A program made the position numbers and the translations under genes. Of a stretch of DNA of 64,000 nt, positions 1 to 8,068 are shown piece after piece. Origin of the DNA: Gammaproteobacteria bacterium (GTDB lineage: Bacteria > Pseudomonadota > Gammaproteobacteria > SZUA-140); assembly GCA_016712635.1 (NCBI GenBank), contig JADJQS010000012.1, positions 1 to 64,000 on the forward strand, read 5' to 3'. Below the pieces are notes generated by a model, which saw nothing but the letters and a program-made list of their open reading frames with translations, did no database searches and had not been told where the DNA came from. Position 1 is the first letter of the stretch. Each line of letters begins with the position of its first letter.

Positions 1-444
1 TCTATGCTGTTTTACCTCTGAAATTACAAAGCTTTCGAGAGACTCATTTAGCATTATTATTTCTCTTGCCCGAATGATGAAATCATATGCACCAATGATA
101 GGTTTAAAACCGTAAATTATCGCTTCTGATGCCGATAAGGCGCCACCAACCGACAAGACAGCTGTGCTTCTGGATGTTCCGCCGAGAGCGACGATGCGAT
201 TATTCCAAATTCGTGGATCAGGATAACTTGTACTTAATACCCAGATACCCTCAAATAGACGCATTTGTTTATCGCTAAATGTGCGTCCAGTTATACCGAA
301 AAGCAGCAATTCCATCCATCTCATATCTTTGGGGTCGCGAAACAGATCCTTGCCGCGGAAGACGACACGCTCACCGGGAAACACCAGGCCCATGCGGGTA
401 TGCCAGTTGTCCTCGTTTGCGAGTAGATCCTTCGGACCTTTCAT
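1..444 (-). CDS. citrate synthase-family protein, second copy (3' end beyond window)
   Basis: An open frame of 148 codons runs from an ATG at 444 down to base 1 with no stop, so the C-terminal part lies outside the window. The visible part resembles the N-terminal half of small citrate-synthase/citryl-CoA-lyase-like proteins: MELLLFGITGR near residue 40, then a stretch with SYPDPRIWNNRIVALGG and SVGGALSASEAIIYG. Its start overlaps the stop of the preceding gene (ATGA), so it is translationally coupled to it. The preceding gene is a second member of the same superfamily, so the two may form a heteromer (inference). Bases 1-330 are much richer in A+T than the rest of the window, and the composition changes inside this gene. 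The reaction and substrate are unknown; catalytic His/Asp residues would lie mostly beyond the edge. Confidence 0.6.
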   Translation of the reverse strand, partial: MKGPKDLLANEDNWHTRMGLVFPGERVVFRGKDLFRDPKDMRWMELLLFGITGRTFSDKQMRLFEGIWVLSTSYPDPRIWNNRIVALGGTSRSTAVLSVGGALSASEAIIYGFKPIIGAYDFIIRAREIIMLNESLESFVISEVKQHR

Positions 445-1276
445 GGCGAGGAAGTTTCTTCGTGGGCCTGATGGCGGGGACCTGGATCGTCATCCAGGTG
501 GATGGCATGACGGTAAAACGGAAAATGACGAAAACCGAATCCCTTCTGCTCGAGGGCGTGGGCTGCGGCGCCGGGCAGGCGTAACAGCAGGAAGATCATC
601 TCACCTTGAGACGGTGTGAGACCGAGGTCGTGAAACGCGGCGGCGGCGACGCCGGTGATGGCAATGGGCAGTCGGCCACCGTTTCCAGGGCGCTTCGCTG
701 GGCATCCAGCCAGCGTAATGATCTTGCCGGCGGCTGTTGCGACAAATGCCGCAGCAACTGACGGATCGGAGTCGGGCAGCTCGCGCCGTGCGGGTCAAAG
801 CCGGGGGGGTGTTCCATCGTAGGCCACACGTCTGCGCGTTCTTCCCTGGACGGATTATTGAGACGGGATGTCCAAGCATCGAGATCAGTGCGGCAATCCG
901 TCCAAATCTCCATGGTGAGCGCAACCTCGCGGGCGCCGCCGAGCTGGCCGGCTCCGACGGCGAGCGCCGCCATCAGGCAGGCGGCATTGTGTGAGCCACC
1001 GACCCCGCCGTTCATGGCGGCCTGGACACTGTTATCGCGCGGGCCGGGATTGGCGAGTGCTATCGCCAGGTCTTCGAGTAATTTTACCTGTTCCAGTGTC
1101 GGGCGTTCGCCCATGAACAGTAGAAATAGGTATTCTATCCAGCCCGACTTTCCAAGTACGTCGCCATAAACGTCGTATCCATGACAATAGCATGCAGACG
1201 CGGCGAACGGGTTGTCCGCTTCGGGTTCCTCGCGCCAGATGCGACTTCGGATAGACTCTTTAGGAGAGTCGGTCAT
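441..1276 (-). pseudogene. citrate synthase-family (citryl-CoA lyase-like) protein, frameshifted
   Basis: The frame starts at an ATG (1276) that shares one base with the methyltransferase stop (TGATG). It encodes typical small citrate-synthase-like features: CYCHGYDVYGDVLG, LFLLFMGERPT, GGVGGSHNAACLMAA and HPPGFDPHG. As read it would end at 596 with a Ser/Pro-rich, unconvincing tail. Moving to another minus frame near 666-668 (a GGG run) gives a good family C terminus (ITGVAAAAFHDLGLTPSQG, LLLRLPGAAAHALEQKGFG) that ends at 441 and overlaps the next ATG. The full length would be about 278 residues, one base short of a multiple of three. The simplest reading is a 1-bp deletion in a C/G run, either a real lesion or a sequencing error. 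The substrate is unknown. Confidence 0.65.
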
Positions 1277-2331
1277 CAGGGTTTCCGTCCGCTGATAAGC
1301 GAATAATAGGCATGGGAGGGGCAGCTGATGATGTCGGTGAATCCCGATTCGGCGAGCATCACCTCTAGCTCCCTCGCACTGAATTGCTGGCCCTTGGTGA
1401 CCAGCAGCATGGCCAGTGAGTAGGCGTTCGCCGTTGGCGGGCCAATCTTGTCGTCTTCCAGCAATACCTCGTGCAGGAAGATCCGCCCACCACGTGGCAG
1501 ATTCTCGTAACTGGTTTTGATCAGCCAGAGACAGCGCGAACGTTCCCAGTCGTGCAGGATGTCGCTGAACAGGATAGCGTCCTGTCCGCGCGGCCAAGGA
1601 TCATTGAACATGTCCAGTGCCAGAGTCCGGACACGGTCGGTCAGTCCAAAGGAGTCAATGTACTGCTGCGTTACCGGGCATACGGCGGGCAGATCGGCGA
1701 CTGTGCATTGTACTACTGGATCCGCCGCAGCGAGCGCGATCGAATAACATCCCGATCCGCCACCTATATCGAGCAACTGGCGGGTGCCGCTCAGTCGTCC
1801 GCTACGGGCAAGCGCCACGGCTGCCGGGAAGCCATGGCTGTGCATCTTGGCCGTAAAGCTCCTGGCTTGTTCCTGTGCCAGCGTATTGTTTTCCCAGTCC
1901 TCAGTGAAGGGTTTGGCCAGTCGGGCATCGCCGCCAGTGTCGCGCCGGATAGCTTCCAGGATCATGTCGTGACTCACCGGCATGTGTTTTACCGTGTGCA
2001 GCACACCGCCCCAATAATAGGGACTGTCTGGCAAAAGATAGTTGCGCGCGAGTTCTGAGATATGAAACAGCCCATTACGCTTGGCGAGGAACCCGAGGGC
2101 GCAGAGCAGATTGATCAAGGCCTCGCACGCCCGCTCGCTCAACTCGAATCGCTCTGCGATGGTTGGGGTAGCGGATGGATTTGCGTCAAGAAAGGCGAAC
2201 AGGCCCAGTTCATCCGCCACCGTCAGCGCAGGCAGGCGAAATCCGGAGAGCCAGATGTCCCATAACGGTCGGTTGTCGCAGCTCGGAGTTCGAGGAAAGG
2301 ATGCCGGAGGCTCATGCGTGGTATTCGCCAT
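1276..2331 (-). CDS. SAM-dependent O-methyltransferase (family 2, BchU/CrtF-like)
   Basis: This 351-residue protein has the two-part architecture of family-2 O-methyltransferases. The N-terminal winged-helix dimerisation region (about residues 20-110) includes WDIWLSGFRLPALTVADELGL. The Rossmann SAM-binding domain has motif I LLDIGGGSGCYS at about 187-197, an acidic VADLPAV strand end, and DILHDWE, whose His fits the usual general-base position. Family members methylate hydroxyls or activated carbons of aromatic and polyketide-like small molecules. The gene lies 40 bp after the ThDP-enzyme gene and overlaps the citrate-synthase-like gene by one base, so all four probably form one pathway. The true acceptor cannot be read from sequence. 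Confidence 0.8.
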   Translation of the reverse strand: MANTTHEPPASFPRTPSCDNRPLWDIWLSGFRLPALTVADELGLFAFLDANPSATPTIAERFELSERACEALINLLCALGFLAKRNGLFHISELARNYLLPDSPYYWGGVLHTVKHMPVSHDMILEAIRRDTGGDARLAKPFTEDWENNTLAQEQARSFTAKMHSHGFPAAVALARSGRLSGTRQLLDIGGGSGCYSIALAAADPVVQCTVADLPAVCPVTQQYIDSFGLTDRVRTLALDMFNDPWPRGQDAILFSDILHDWERSRCLWLIKTSYENLPRGGRIFLHEVLLEDDKIGPPTANAYSLAMLLVTKGQQFSARELEVMLAESGFTDIISCPSHAYYSLISGRKP

Positions 2332-2371
2332 TTATCTCACCGGGCAGCCATGGCGGGTGGTAGACGGTGTG

Positions 2372-4282
2372 TTACCACTGTGGGGCGAGCATTTCCATGC
2401 GTTCCGAGAGCGGAGGGGTCTCCTCGCCGTCGATGTAGACATCGATCAGTGCGGGAGCCCGCCGCCGGCACAGGCGGCCGATATCGATGGACTGCAGGTC
2501 TTCCGGGGTTCGCACACGGTAGGCGTCGACGCCGAGGGCGTTCGCGAGAGCGGCGTAATCCACCGGCGGCAGCTCGTAGCCGATGCGTTCGGCGCGGGCG
2601 AGGCGCTGCCCGTGTTTCACCGTGCCCAGTGCGCCGTCGTTCAGGATCACGAAAATGACGCAGAGATCGTGCTGAATCGCGGTAGTGATCTCCTGTCCAC
2701 TCATCAGGTAGCTGCCGTCGCCGACCAGGCACACCACCGGCCGCGCGGGATTGCCCATCGCGGTGCCCACCGCCGCGCCGATGGCCCAACCCATGGAGGC
2801 GAAGCCCATGCTGGTGCGGAAATAGTTGTCGGTGCGACCGCCGACGGCCGGTTGGGGCAGATGCGGATGCAGGTAATGGATGCCCCACAGGAAGCTGTTG
2901 CCGATGTCGGCCAGGTAGCAGGTGTTCTCAGGCAGCAGGCGCGCGAGCTCGAACATCAGGCGCTGCGGCTTGATCGGCGTCGTGTTGCCGAGGTATTTCG
3001 CCTCGTCGCCTAGGGTGAAACGGCGCCTGGGCGCTGATGCGCCGGTTTGAATGCGGCGGTCCGTCGCACGGCGCTCGACCGCTTGGATGCCGTTTCCGCT
3101 CATGCCCTGCCGGCGCCGGTCGACCATCCGGCGCTCGAAGTCGATGATGTTCGGGTAGTGCGATGCGGCGCGATCCCTGGTGTCCCACGCCGGCTGCGGT
3201 CCGGCGCCGCCGAGCTGGGCCATGATGCCGATGAACACCGCATCGAGGTTGCCCAGCAAATGCTGGTCAGCGTTCTGTGAGCGGGTGAAGTGGCGCGACA
3301 ATTCGTCGACATGGACGAGCTTGCCCTTGAGTCCTTCGTTCTCGAGCCAGCCTTGCGCCGCCTGTTCGTCAAGCGCTGTCCCGGCGACGAGGACGAGGTC
3401 GACCGACGGATTCCTGAGCAGCTTCTGAACACTGGCATGGCCGGCCAGGCCGCATACACCGCGATAGTTCGGATGGTAGGGGTCGATCAGTCCCTTGCCC
3501 TGCGGCGTGGTGATCAGGAGGGCGCCGATGCGCTCCGCCAGCTCGCGGATCGGACCCATGGCGGCGACGCACCCCTCGCCGATGATCACGACGGGATGGC
3601 GCGCCTTGCCGATACGGCGTGCCAGGGCGGAGACCGCCTCGGGATCCGTCAATCTCTGGCTCTGCGTCGCCTCGACCAGGCGGAGGGGCAGGCCGGTGAA
3701 CGGCACCGGTGTCCGCAGGATGTCGAGCGGGATACTCAGGTGGGCCGGGCCGCGCTCCTGGAAGGCGGTGCAGATGGCGCTGACCAGCTTGCGTTCGAGC
3801 TGTTTTACATGGGAAACCAGCGAATTGTAATGCGTGCAGAAGCCCATCATCGCCACGGTGTCGATGCCGGTGCAGCTCGATTCCTGCACCGCGCCGCGGC
3901 CGAAGGTCTCGAGCGGCGTCTGCGCGGTGATCACCAGCAGCGGGATGTCGTCCTGATAGGCGCTCGCGACGCCGGTGATGACATTGGTTGCGCCGGGACC
4001 GGTGGTGGTGACGCACACGCCGAGCCGGCCCGTTTCGCGGGCGTAACCGTCGGCCATGAAGGCGGCGCCCGATTCATGCCGCGCCACCACCGCCGCGATG
4101 CCACCGCGGCGCTCGCTGCGCGCGAGGGCGTTGTACATCGGCTCGATGGCGCCGCCGGGGACGCCGAAGATATAACGGGTACCGATCTGCTCCAGGCAGT
4201 AGACGATGAGGTCGGCGGCTTCTGGGAAGGTGCTCGGTGCTGCGTCGGGATAACTCTTTTGTATATCGAAGAACTTCGTCAT
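2372..4282 (-). CDS. thiamine diphosphate-dependent enzyme, acetolactate synthase-like
   Basis: This 636-residue protein has the three-domain ThDP fold. The PYR domain (about 20-190) has the catalytic glutamate in VVARHESGAAFMADGYAR (E70). A central domain follows (about 220-360). The PP domain has the ThDP/Mg motif starting GDGSYLMSGQE at 521 and closing with the Asn of VILNDGALG. It most resembles the acetolactate synthase large subunit, but no small regulatory subunit lies nearby and the neighbours are a methyltransferase and citrate-synthase-like proteins. A specialised carboligase or decarboxylase is therefore more likely than branched-chain amino-acid synthesis (inference). An Arg-rich segment at about 382-421, with 12 Arg in 40 residues, sits between the central and PP domains and is not typical. 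It is the first gene of the operon. Confidence 0.8.
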   Translation of the reverse strand: MTKFFDIQKSYPDAAPSTFPEAADLIVYCLEQIGTRYIFGVPGGAIEPMYNALARSERRGGIAAVVARHESGAAFMADGYARETGRLGVCVTTTGPGATNVITGVASAYQDDIPLLVITAQTPLETFGRGAVQESSCTGIDTVAMMGFCTHYNSLVSHVKQLERKLVSAICTAFQERGPAHLSIPLDILRTPVPFTGLPLRLVEATQSQRLTDPEAVSALARRIGKARHPVVIIGEGCVAAMGPIRELAERIGALLITTPQGKGLIDPYHPNYRGVCGLAGHASVQKLLRNPSVDLVLVAGTALDEQAAQGWLENEGLKGKLVHVDELSRHFTRSQNADQHLLGNLDAVFIGIMAQLGGAGPQPAWDTRDRAASHYPNIIDFERRMVDRRRQGMSGNGIQAVERRATDRRIQTGASAPRRRFTLGDEAKYLGNTTPIKPQRLMFELARLLPENTCYLADIGNSFLWGIHYLHPHLPQPAVGGRTDNYFRTSMGFASMGWAIGAAVGTAMGNPARPVVCLVGDGSYLMSGQEITTAIQHDLCVIFVILNDGALGTVKHGQRLARAERIGYELPPVDYAALANALGVDAYRVRTPEDLQSIDIGRLCRRRAPALIDVYIDGEETPPLSERMEMLAPQW

Positions 4283-4341
4283 GAAAGTTCATCCATATTG
4301 TTATCAGGCGGATAGCCTGCTTCCCAAAGAATGTGGATCAG

Positions 4342-4370
4342 ACATTAATTGTTCAGTTCTGAAATTGCAA
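4342..4370 (-). promoter_or_regulatory. sigma-70-like promoter for the ThDP/methyltransferase operon
   Basis: Read on the minus strand, a -35-like TTGCAA (4365-4370) and a -10-like TAATGT (4342-4347) are separated by exactly 17 bases. They lie in an A+T-rich intergenic stretch about 60 bp before the ATG at 4282. The gap 4283-4426 holds no gene. Confidence 0.4.
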
Positions 4371-4426
4371 GAAAATTACAGGGAATCAATCTAATTGCGA
4401 GCGCGTTCGCGCCAATATTTTGTCTT

Positions 4427-5749
4427 TTAGGGGGGCGATGGATAACCGTACAGGTCATGCTGGTCGGAGTCCGTGATCGCGACGCGGATCATTTCACCCG
4501 GCTGGATGGCTGCGGCCCGCTCGATGTGCACGACGCCATCGATCTCGGGCGCGTCGGCGTAGCTGCGCGCCCGCGCGCCATCCGGTCCGGCCTCATCGAT
4601 CAGCACTGACATATGTTGTCCGATACGGCGCCGGAGTTTCTCCGCGCTGATGCTCGCCTGGGTCTCCATGAAACGTTCCATGCGATCCTGCTTGATTTTC
4701 TCGGGCACGGGTTTGGAGAGCGCGTTGGCGACGGCGCCTTCCACCGGGGAGTAGGTGAAACAGCCTACGCGATCGAGCTGGGCCTCGCGCAGGAAGTCGA
4801 GCAGCATTTCGAAATCCTGTTCGGTCTCGCCAGGAAAACCGACGATGAAGGTGCTCCGGATGGCGATGTCGGGGCAGATTGAGCGCCAGTGGCGCAGGCG
4901 CAGCAGCACGTCTTCGCCACCGGCGGGACGCTTCATCGCCTTCAGTATGCGCGGGCTCGCGTGCTGGAACGGTATGTCGAGATAGGGCAGCAGCTTGCCG
5001 TCCGCCATCAGCGGGATCACTTCGTCGACGTGGGGATACGGATACACGTAATGCAGCCGCACCCACACGCCGAGCTCGCCCAGGCTGCGTGCCAGCTCGG
5101 CGAAGCGGGTCCTGAGCGGCCGTCCGCCCCAGAATCCGGTCCGATAGCGGAGATCCACCCCGTAGGCGCTGGTATCCTGCGCGATCACCAGCAGCTCCTT
5201 GACGCCTGCCTTGACCAGATTTTCCGCCTCCTGCATCACCTCGCCGATCGGCCGGCTGACGAGGTCGCCGCGCATGGACGGGATGATGCAGAAGGTGCAG
5301 CGGTGGTTGCAGCCTTCGGAGATTTTCAGATAGGCGTAGTGGCGCGGCGTCAGCCGGAGCCCCTGCGGCGGGACCAGGTCGGTGCGCGGATCGTGCCGCG
5401 GCGGCAGATGCTCGTGAACCGCCTGCATCACCTCGTCGAGCGCATGCGGCCCGGTGACCGCGAGCACCTGCGGATGCACGTTACGGATGGTGTCCTCGCG
5501 CGCGCCGAGGCAGCCGGTGACGATGACCTTGCCATTTTCGGCCAGCGCCTCGCCGATGGCGTCGAGCGATTCCTCGACGGCGCTGTCGATGAACCCGCAG
5601 GTATTGACCACGACGAGGTCGGCTGCCGCATAGCTGGGGGCAACGACGTAGCCTTCGGCGCGGAGCTGGGTCAGGATGCGCTCGGAGTCGACCGTGGCCT
5701 TGGGACAACCGAGGCTGACGAAGCCTACGCGGGGGATCTTTCGTGTCAT
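4427..5749 (-). CDS. rimO: ribosomal protein S12 (Asp89) methylthiotransferase RimO
   Basis: This 440-residue radical SAM methylthiotransferase modifies the conserved Asp of ribosomal protein uS12. The N-terminal UPF0004 domain carries C15, C51 and C80, which bind the auxiliary [4Fe-4S] cluster. The radical SAM motif is CNHRCTFC (C147, C151, C154). A C-terminal TRAM domain ends near IRVAITDSDQHDLYG. The frame is open upstream to 5932, but the start at 5749 (MTRKIPRVGFVSLGCPK) gives the family's normal length and N terminus. The SLGCPKATVDSERI signature separates RimO from MiaB. It is divergent from the rhomboid gene. Confidence 0.95.
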   Translation of the reverse strand: MTRKIPRVGFVSLGCPKATVDSERILTQLRAEGYVVAPSYAAADLVVVNTCGFIDSAVEESLDAIGEALAENGKVIVTGCLGAREDTIRNVHPQVLAVTGPHALDEVMQAVHEHLPPRHDPRTDLVPPQGLRLTPRHYAYLKISEGCNHRCTFCIIPSMRGDLVSRPIGEVMQEAENLVKAGVKELLVIAQDTSAYGVDLRYRTGFWGGRPLRTRFAELARSLGELGVWVRLHYVYPYPHVDEVIPLMADGKLLPYLDIPFQHASPRILKAMKRPAGGEDVLLRLRHWRSICPDIAIRSTFIVGFPGETEQDFEMLLDFLREAQLDRVGCFTYSPVEGAVANALSKPVPEKIKQDRMERFMETQASISAEKLRRRIGQHMSVLIDEAGPDGARARSYADAPEIDGVVHIERAAAIQPGEMIRVAITDSDQHDLYGYPSPP

Positions 5750-5922
5750 GGCGGCTGTGCGGGGAAGGAATCCTGTTGCGCGCCGGCCGGACATGGCCGC
5801 GGCGGCGTGCAGTATAGCACGTGCGGTCGGTTCAGCGCGGGCGGGGCCGGGTTCTGTCCGCGCCCGGCCGCCTGCTATGATACCGCAGCCACAGCCCGGA
5901 ATGACGAGCCGGCCGGTCCACC

Positions 5923-6618
5923 ATGATCCCATTGCGAGACGATAATCCGACCACCATCCGGCCCATCGTGACCGTCGGCCTGATCGCCGCCTGCGGCATG
6001 GTGTTCCTGTGGCAGTTCTCCCTCGGGCCGGCCGGGTTTGAGCGCACTGTATTCGGCCTGGGCCTGATCCCCGCCGTGTTCTACGGCAACGCGAGCCTGC
6101 CGTCCGGGCTCGAGCTGGTCCCGCCCGGCCTGACGCTGTTCACTTCCATGTTCCTGCACGGCGGCTGGATGCACCTCATCGGCAACATGCTGTACCTGTG
6201 GATCTTCGGCAACAACATCGAGGACGCCATGGGTCACACGCGCTTCATCGTGTTCTATCTGGCATGCGGCGTCGCAGCCGCGCTTGCCCAGGCAACTTTC
6301 GAATCGACCGCACAGATCCCGATGGTGGGTGCGAGCGGGGCGATCTCCGGCGTGCTCGGCGCCTATCTGCTGCTGTATCCGCGCGCACGCGTACAGGTGC
6401 TGGTCCCGTTCGGCATTATCATGCACATGATGTCGCTGCCGGCGCTGCTGGTGCTGGGTTTCTGGTTCGTGCTGCAGCTGATCAATTCCGCGGCGGCGAC
6501 GGCCGGGGAGGGCGGGACGGCATGGTTCGCCCACCTCGGCGGATTCGTCGCCGGAATGGTGCTGATCCCATTTTTCAAGCACCGGCGCGTGCGCTTCTTC
6601 AATCCCGCGCGCCACTGA
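5923..6618 (+). CDS. rhomboid-family intramembrane serine protease
   Basis: This 231-residue polytopic inner-membrane protein has the rhomboid catalytic layout. HGGWMHLIGNM contains the conserved His and Asn88 of the second core helix, GASGAISG carries the nucleophile Ser138, and AHLGGFVAG carries the catalytic His204. About six membrane segments can be seen. Rhomboids cleave single-pass membrane proteins within the bilayer. The N terminus MIPLRDDNPT is typical of the short bacterial subfamily and supports the start. The gene is convergent with a small conserved gene, and a strong palindrome lies between them. Confidence 0.92.
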   Translation: MIPLRDDNPTTIRPIVTVGLIAACGMVFLWQFSLGPAGFERTVFGLGLIPAVFYGNASLPSGLELVPPGLTLFTSMFLHGGWMHLIGNMLYLWIFGNNIEDAMGHTRFIVFYLACGVAAALAQATFESTAQIPMVGASGAISGVLGAYLLLYPRARVQVLVPFGIIMHMMSLPALLVLGFWFVLQLINSAAATAGEGGTAWFAHLGGFVAGMVLIPFFKHRRVRFFNPARH

Positions 6619-6628
6619 CCGGGATCAG

Positions 6629-6656
6629 ACGGGGACAGACTTGAGTCTGTCCCCGT
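6629..6656. repeat. palindrome with GGGGACAGA core (dispersed repeat, possible bidirectional terminator)
   Basis: A near-perfect inverted repeat has arms 6629-6641 and 6644-6656 with the core GGGGACAGACT / AGTCTGTCCCC. It lies 10 bp after the rhomboid stop and before the end of a convergent gene, so the transcript hairpin could end transcription from either side. The same core recurs at 17895-17923. There is no clear T tract. Confidence 0.6.
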
Positions 6657-6672
6657 TCACGCCTGATCCGGC

Positions 6673-6879
6673 CTAGTCGCGTTCAATCTTGACGATCACC
6701 TGGGATGGATCTTCATCGCGTCGGTAATAGGGCGGACGCTCGAGCATCTGCGTGTAGGCGCGGTCGCGGTCAGCCTCGCTGTCGAACCAGCGGAAGGACT
6801 CCCAGTTGCTGCCGAGCAGATGGGCGGCGGACAGGGTGTCGCCCGGGGGGAGCGTGATCTTGATGCCGTATTGTTTCAT
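6673..6879 (-). CDS. small conserved protein of unknown function
   Basis: The protein is about 68 residues from the ATG at 6879. A TTG three codons upstream (6888) is an alternative, but a GAGG sequence just before 6879 favours the ATG, although its spacing is short. The sequence begins MKQYGIKITLPPGD and continues with a WESFRWFDSEADRDRAYTQM segment and a strongly charged, basic-acidic tail ending VIVKIERD. It is soluble, with no signal peptide or membrane segment. The composition looks like a genuine small cytosolic protein, but I do not recognise a named family and the context gives no function. Confidence 0.6.
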   Translation of the reverse strand: MKQYGIKITLPPGDTLSAAHLLGSNWESFRWFDSEADRDRAYTQMLERPPYYRRDEDPSQVIVKIERD

Positions 6880-6979
6880 GATCCTCAATCCGTGTTTACG
6901 CAGCGTAATAATCCGACGATTCTGTCAGCGCGGTCCGCAATTGTAAATCGGTGACCGCACCTTCAGGTGCGTCGTCCGA

Positions 6980-7300
6980 TCAAAGCTCCGTGCCCGCGTC
7001 ATCGCCGCCGCGCGGCGGGTGCAGATGCAGCGCCGCTTTGGCAAGCAGGTGGGCGCTGACCGGCGCGGTGATGAACAGGAAAAACATGATCAGCAGTTCG
7101 TGCAGGCTCAGGCCGTCGCCGCGCAGGCTGAAATAGACCGACGAGGCGACCAGCGTTGCGCCCACCCCGAGGGTGGTGGCCTTGGTCGGCCCGTGCAGGC
7201 GGCTGAAAAAGTCGGGCAACCGCGCAAGCCCGATCGATCCGATGAGGGCGAAACTCGCCCCTACGACGATAAAGAAACCGATCAATGCTTCGCTCCACAT
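6980..7300 (-). CDS. mnhG: Na+/H+ (Mrp) antiporter subunit G
   Basis: This 106-residue protein has three hydrophobic segments. It matches MnhG/PhaG/MrpG through GSIGLARLPDFFSRLHGPTK and the following KATTLG-type continuation, then a LLIMFFLFITAPVSAHLLAKA helix. MrpG is a small membrane subunit required for assembly and activity of the multisubunit cation/proton antiporter. It is the last gene of the operon, 13 bp after mnhF. The hydrophilic His/Pro tail is short. Confidence 0.92.
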   Translation of the reverse strand: MWSEALIGFFIVVGASFALIGSIGLARLPDFFSRLHGPTKATTLGVGATLVASSVYFSLRGDGLSLHELLIMFFLFITAPVSAHLLAKAALHLHPPRGGDDAGTEL

Positions 7301-7313
7301 GGTCGTGTCTCCC

Positions 7314-7583
7314 CTATTCGATGATGTCGCCGCGCAGCAGGTATTTGCAGATGGCCGCGGTACCGACGAAACCCATCATGGCGATGAGCAGGGCGGCCTC
7401 AAAATACAGGTTGTCGTCCAGATGGATGCCGAGGACCATGAGCAGGGCAATGGTGTTGATGTACATGGTGTCGAGGGCTAGCGCTCGATCCGGCAGCGTG
7501 GGCCCGCGCACGGCACGCCACAGGTTGAGCAGCAAGGCCAACCCCAGCATACTGTAGGCGAGATAGATGGCAGCCGTCAGCAC
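7314..7583 (-). CDS. mnhF: Na+/H+ (Mrp) antiporter subunit F
   Basis: This 89-residue protein has three predicted membrane segments and the MrpF signature LWRAVRGPTLPDRALALD, followed by an Asp-rich loop and a helix with FEAALLIAMMGFVGTAA. MrpF is an essential small subunit of the complex. It overlaps the mnhE end by seven bases, as expected for a coupled operon. Confidence 0.92.
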   Translation of the reverse strand: MLTAAIYLAYSMLGLALLLNLWRAVRGPTLPDRALALDTMYINTIALLMVLGIHLDDNLYFEAALLIAMMGFVGTAAICKYLLRGDIIE

Positions 7584-8068
7584 GGGAAGATCTCCTGCAG
7601 GGGCCGTTCGTAGCGCTGCTTGATCTCGGTAATCAGTGCCTCCCGGTCCGTCACGTTGAGGGCGTGGATCAGCAGCATGCGGCGGTCCGCGCTCACGTCG
7701 GCGGAGACCGTACCCGGTGTCAGCGAAATCAGGCTGGCAAACACCGTAATCGCGAATTCGTTACGCAGTTCGAGCGGGTAGTGCACGAAGCCTGGTGCAA
7801 GGTCCCGTGGGGGACGGAGGATGGTCCCGGCGACGATGAAGTTGGCGACGACGATGTCGCGCAGCAGGCGCGCGCCAAGCAACAGGATCCTGTCCGGCCG
7901 TGCGAGACGCGGCCGCTCGGGCCAGAAACGGTTGCTGAACAGCGGGATGAGTACACCGAGGATGCCGCCCAGCAGCAGGTTGCCGATACCGGCGTCATTG
8001 GCGAGAAGCAGCCAGATTACCAGCAGCGTCGCACTCAACAACGGATGGGGCAGCAGGCGGCGCATCAT
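7577..8068 (-). CDS. mnhE: Na+/H+ (Mrp) antiporter subunit E
   Basis: This 163-residue protein has two N-terminal hydrophobic segments and the family C-terminal domain, with TVFASLISLTPGTVSADVS and MLLIHALNV. MrpE supports assembly of the antiporter. The ATG at 8068 overlaps the mnhD stop by four bases. The position in the order A(B)-C-D-E-F-G is canonical. Confidence 0.9.
   Translation of the reverse strand: MMRRLLPHPLLSATLLVIWLLLANDAGIGNLLLGGILGVLIPLFSNRFWPERPRLARPDRILLLGARLLRDIVVANFIVAGTILRPPRDLAPGFVHYPLELRNEFAITVFASLISLTPGTVSADVSADRRMLLIHALNVTDREALITEIKQRYERPLQEIFPC

Noticed and set aside
3290..4315. 341-codon plus frame opposite the ThDP enzyme gene
   Set aside because: No motifs; the minus strand encodes a full ThDP enzyme with catalytic residues.
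4385..4430. GCGCG/CGCGC hairpin with T-rich flank near the rimO end as a terminator
   Set aside because: The stem is short with a two-base loop and the T-rich side faces the plus strand, where no gene ends.
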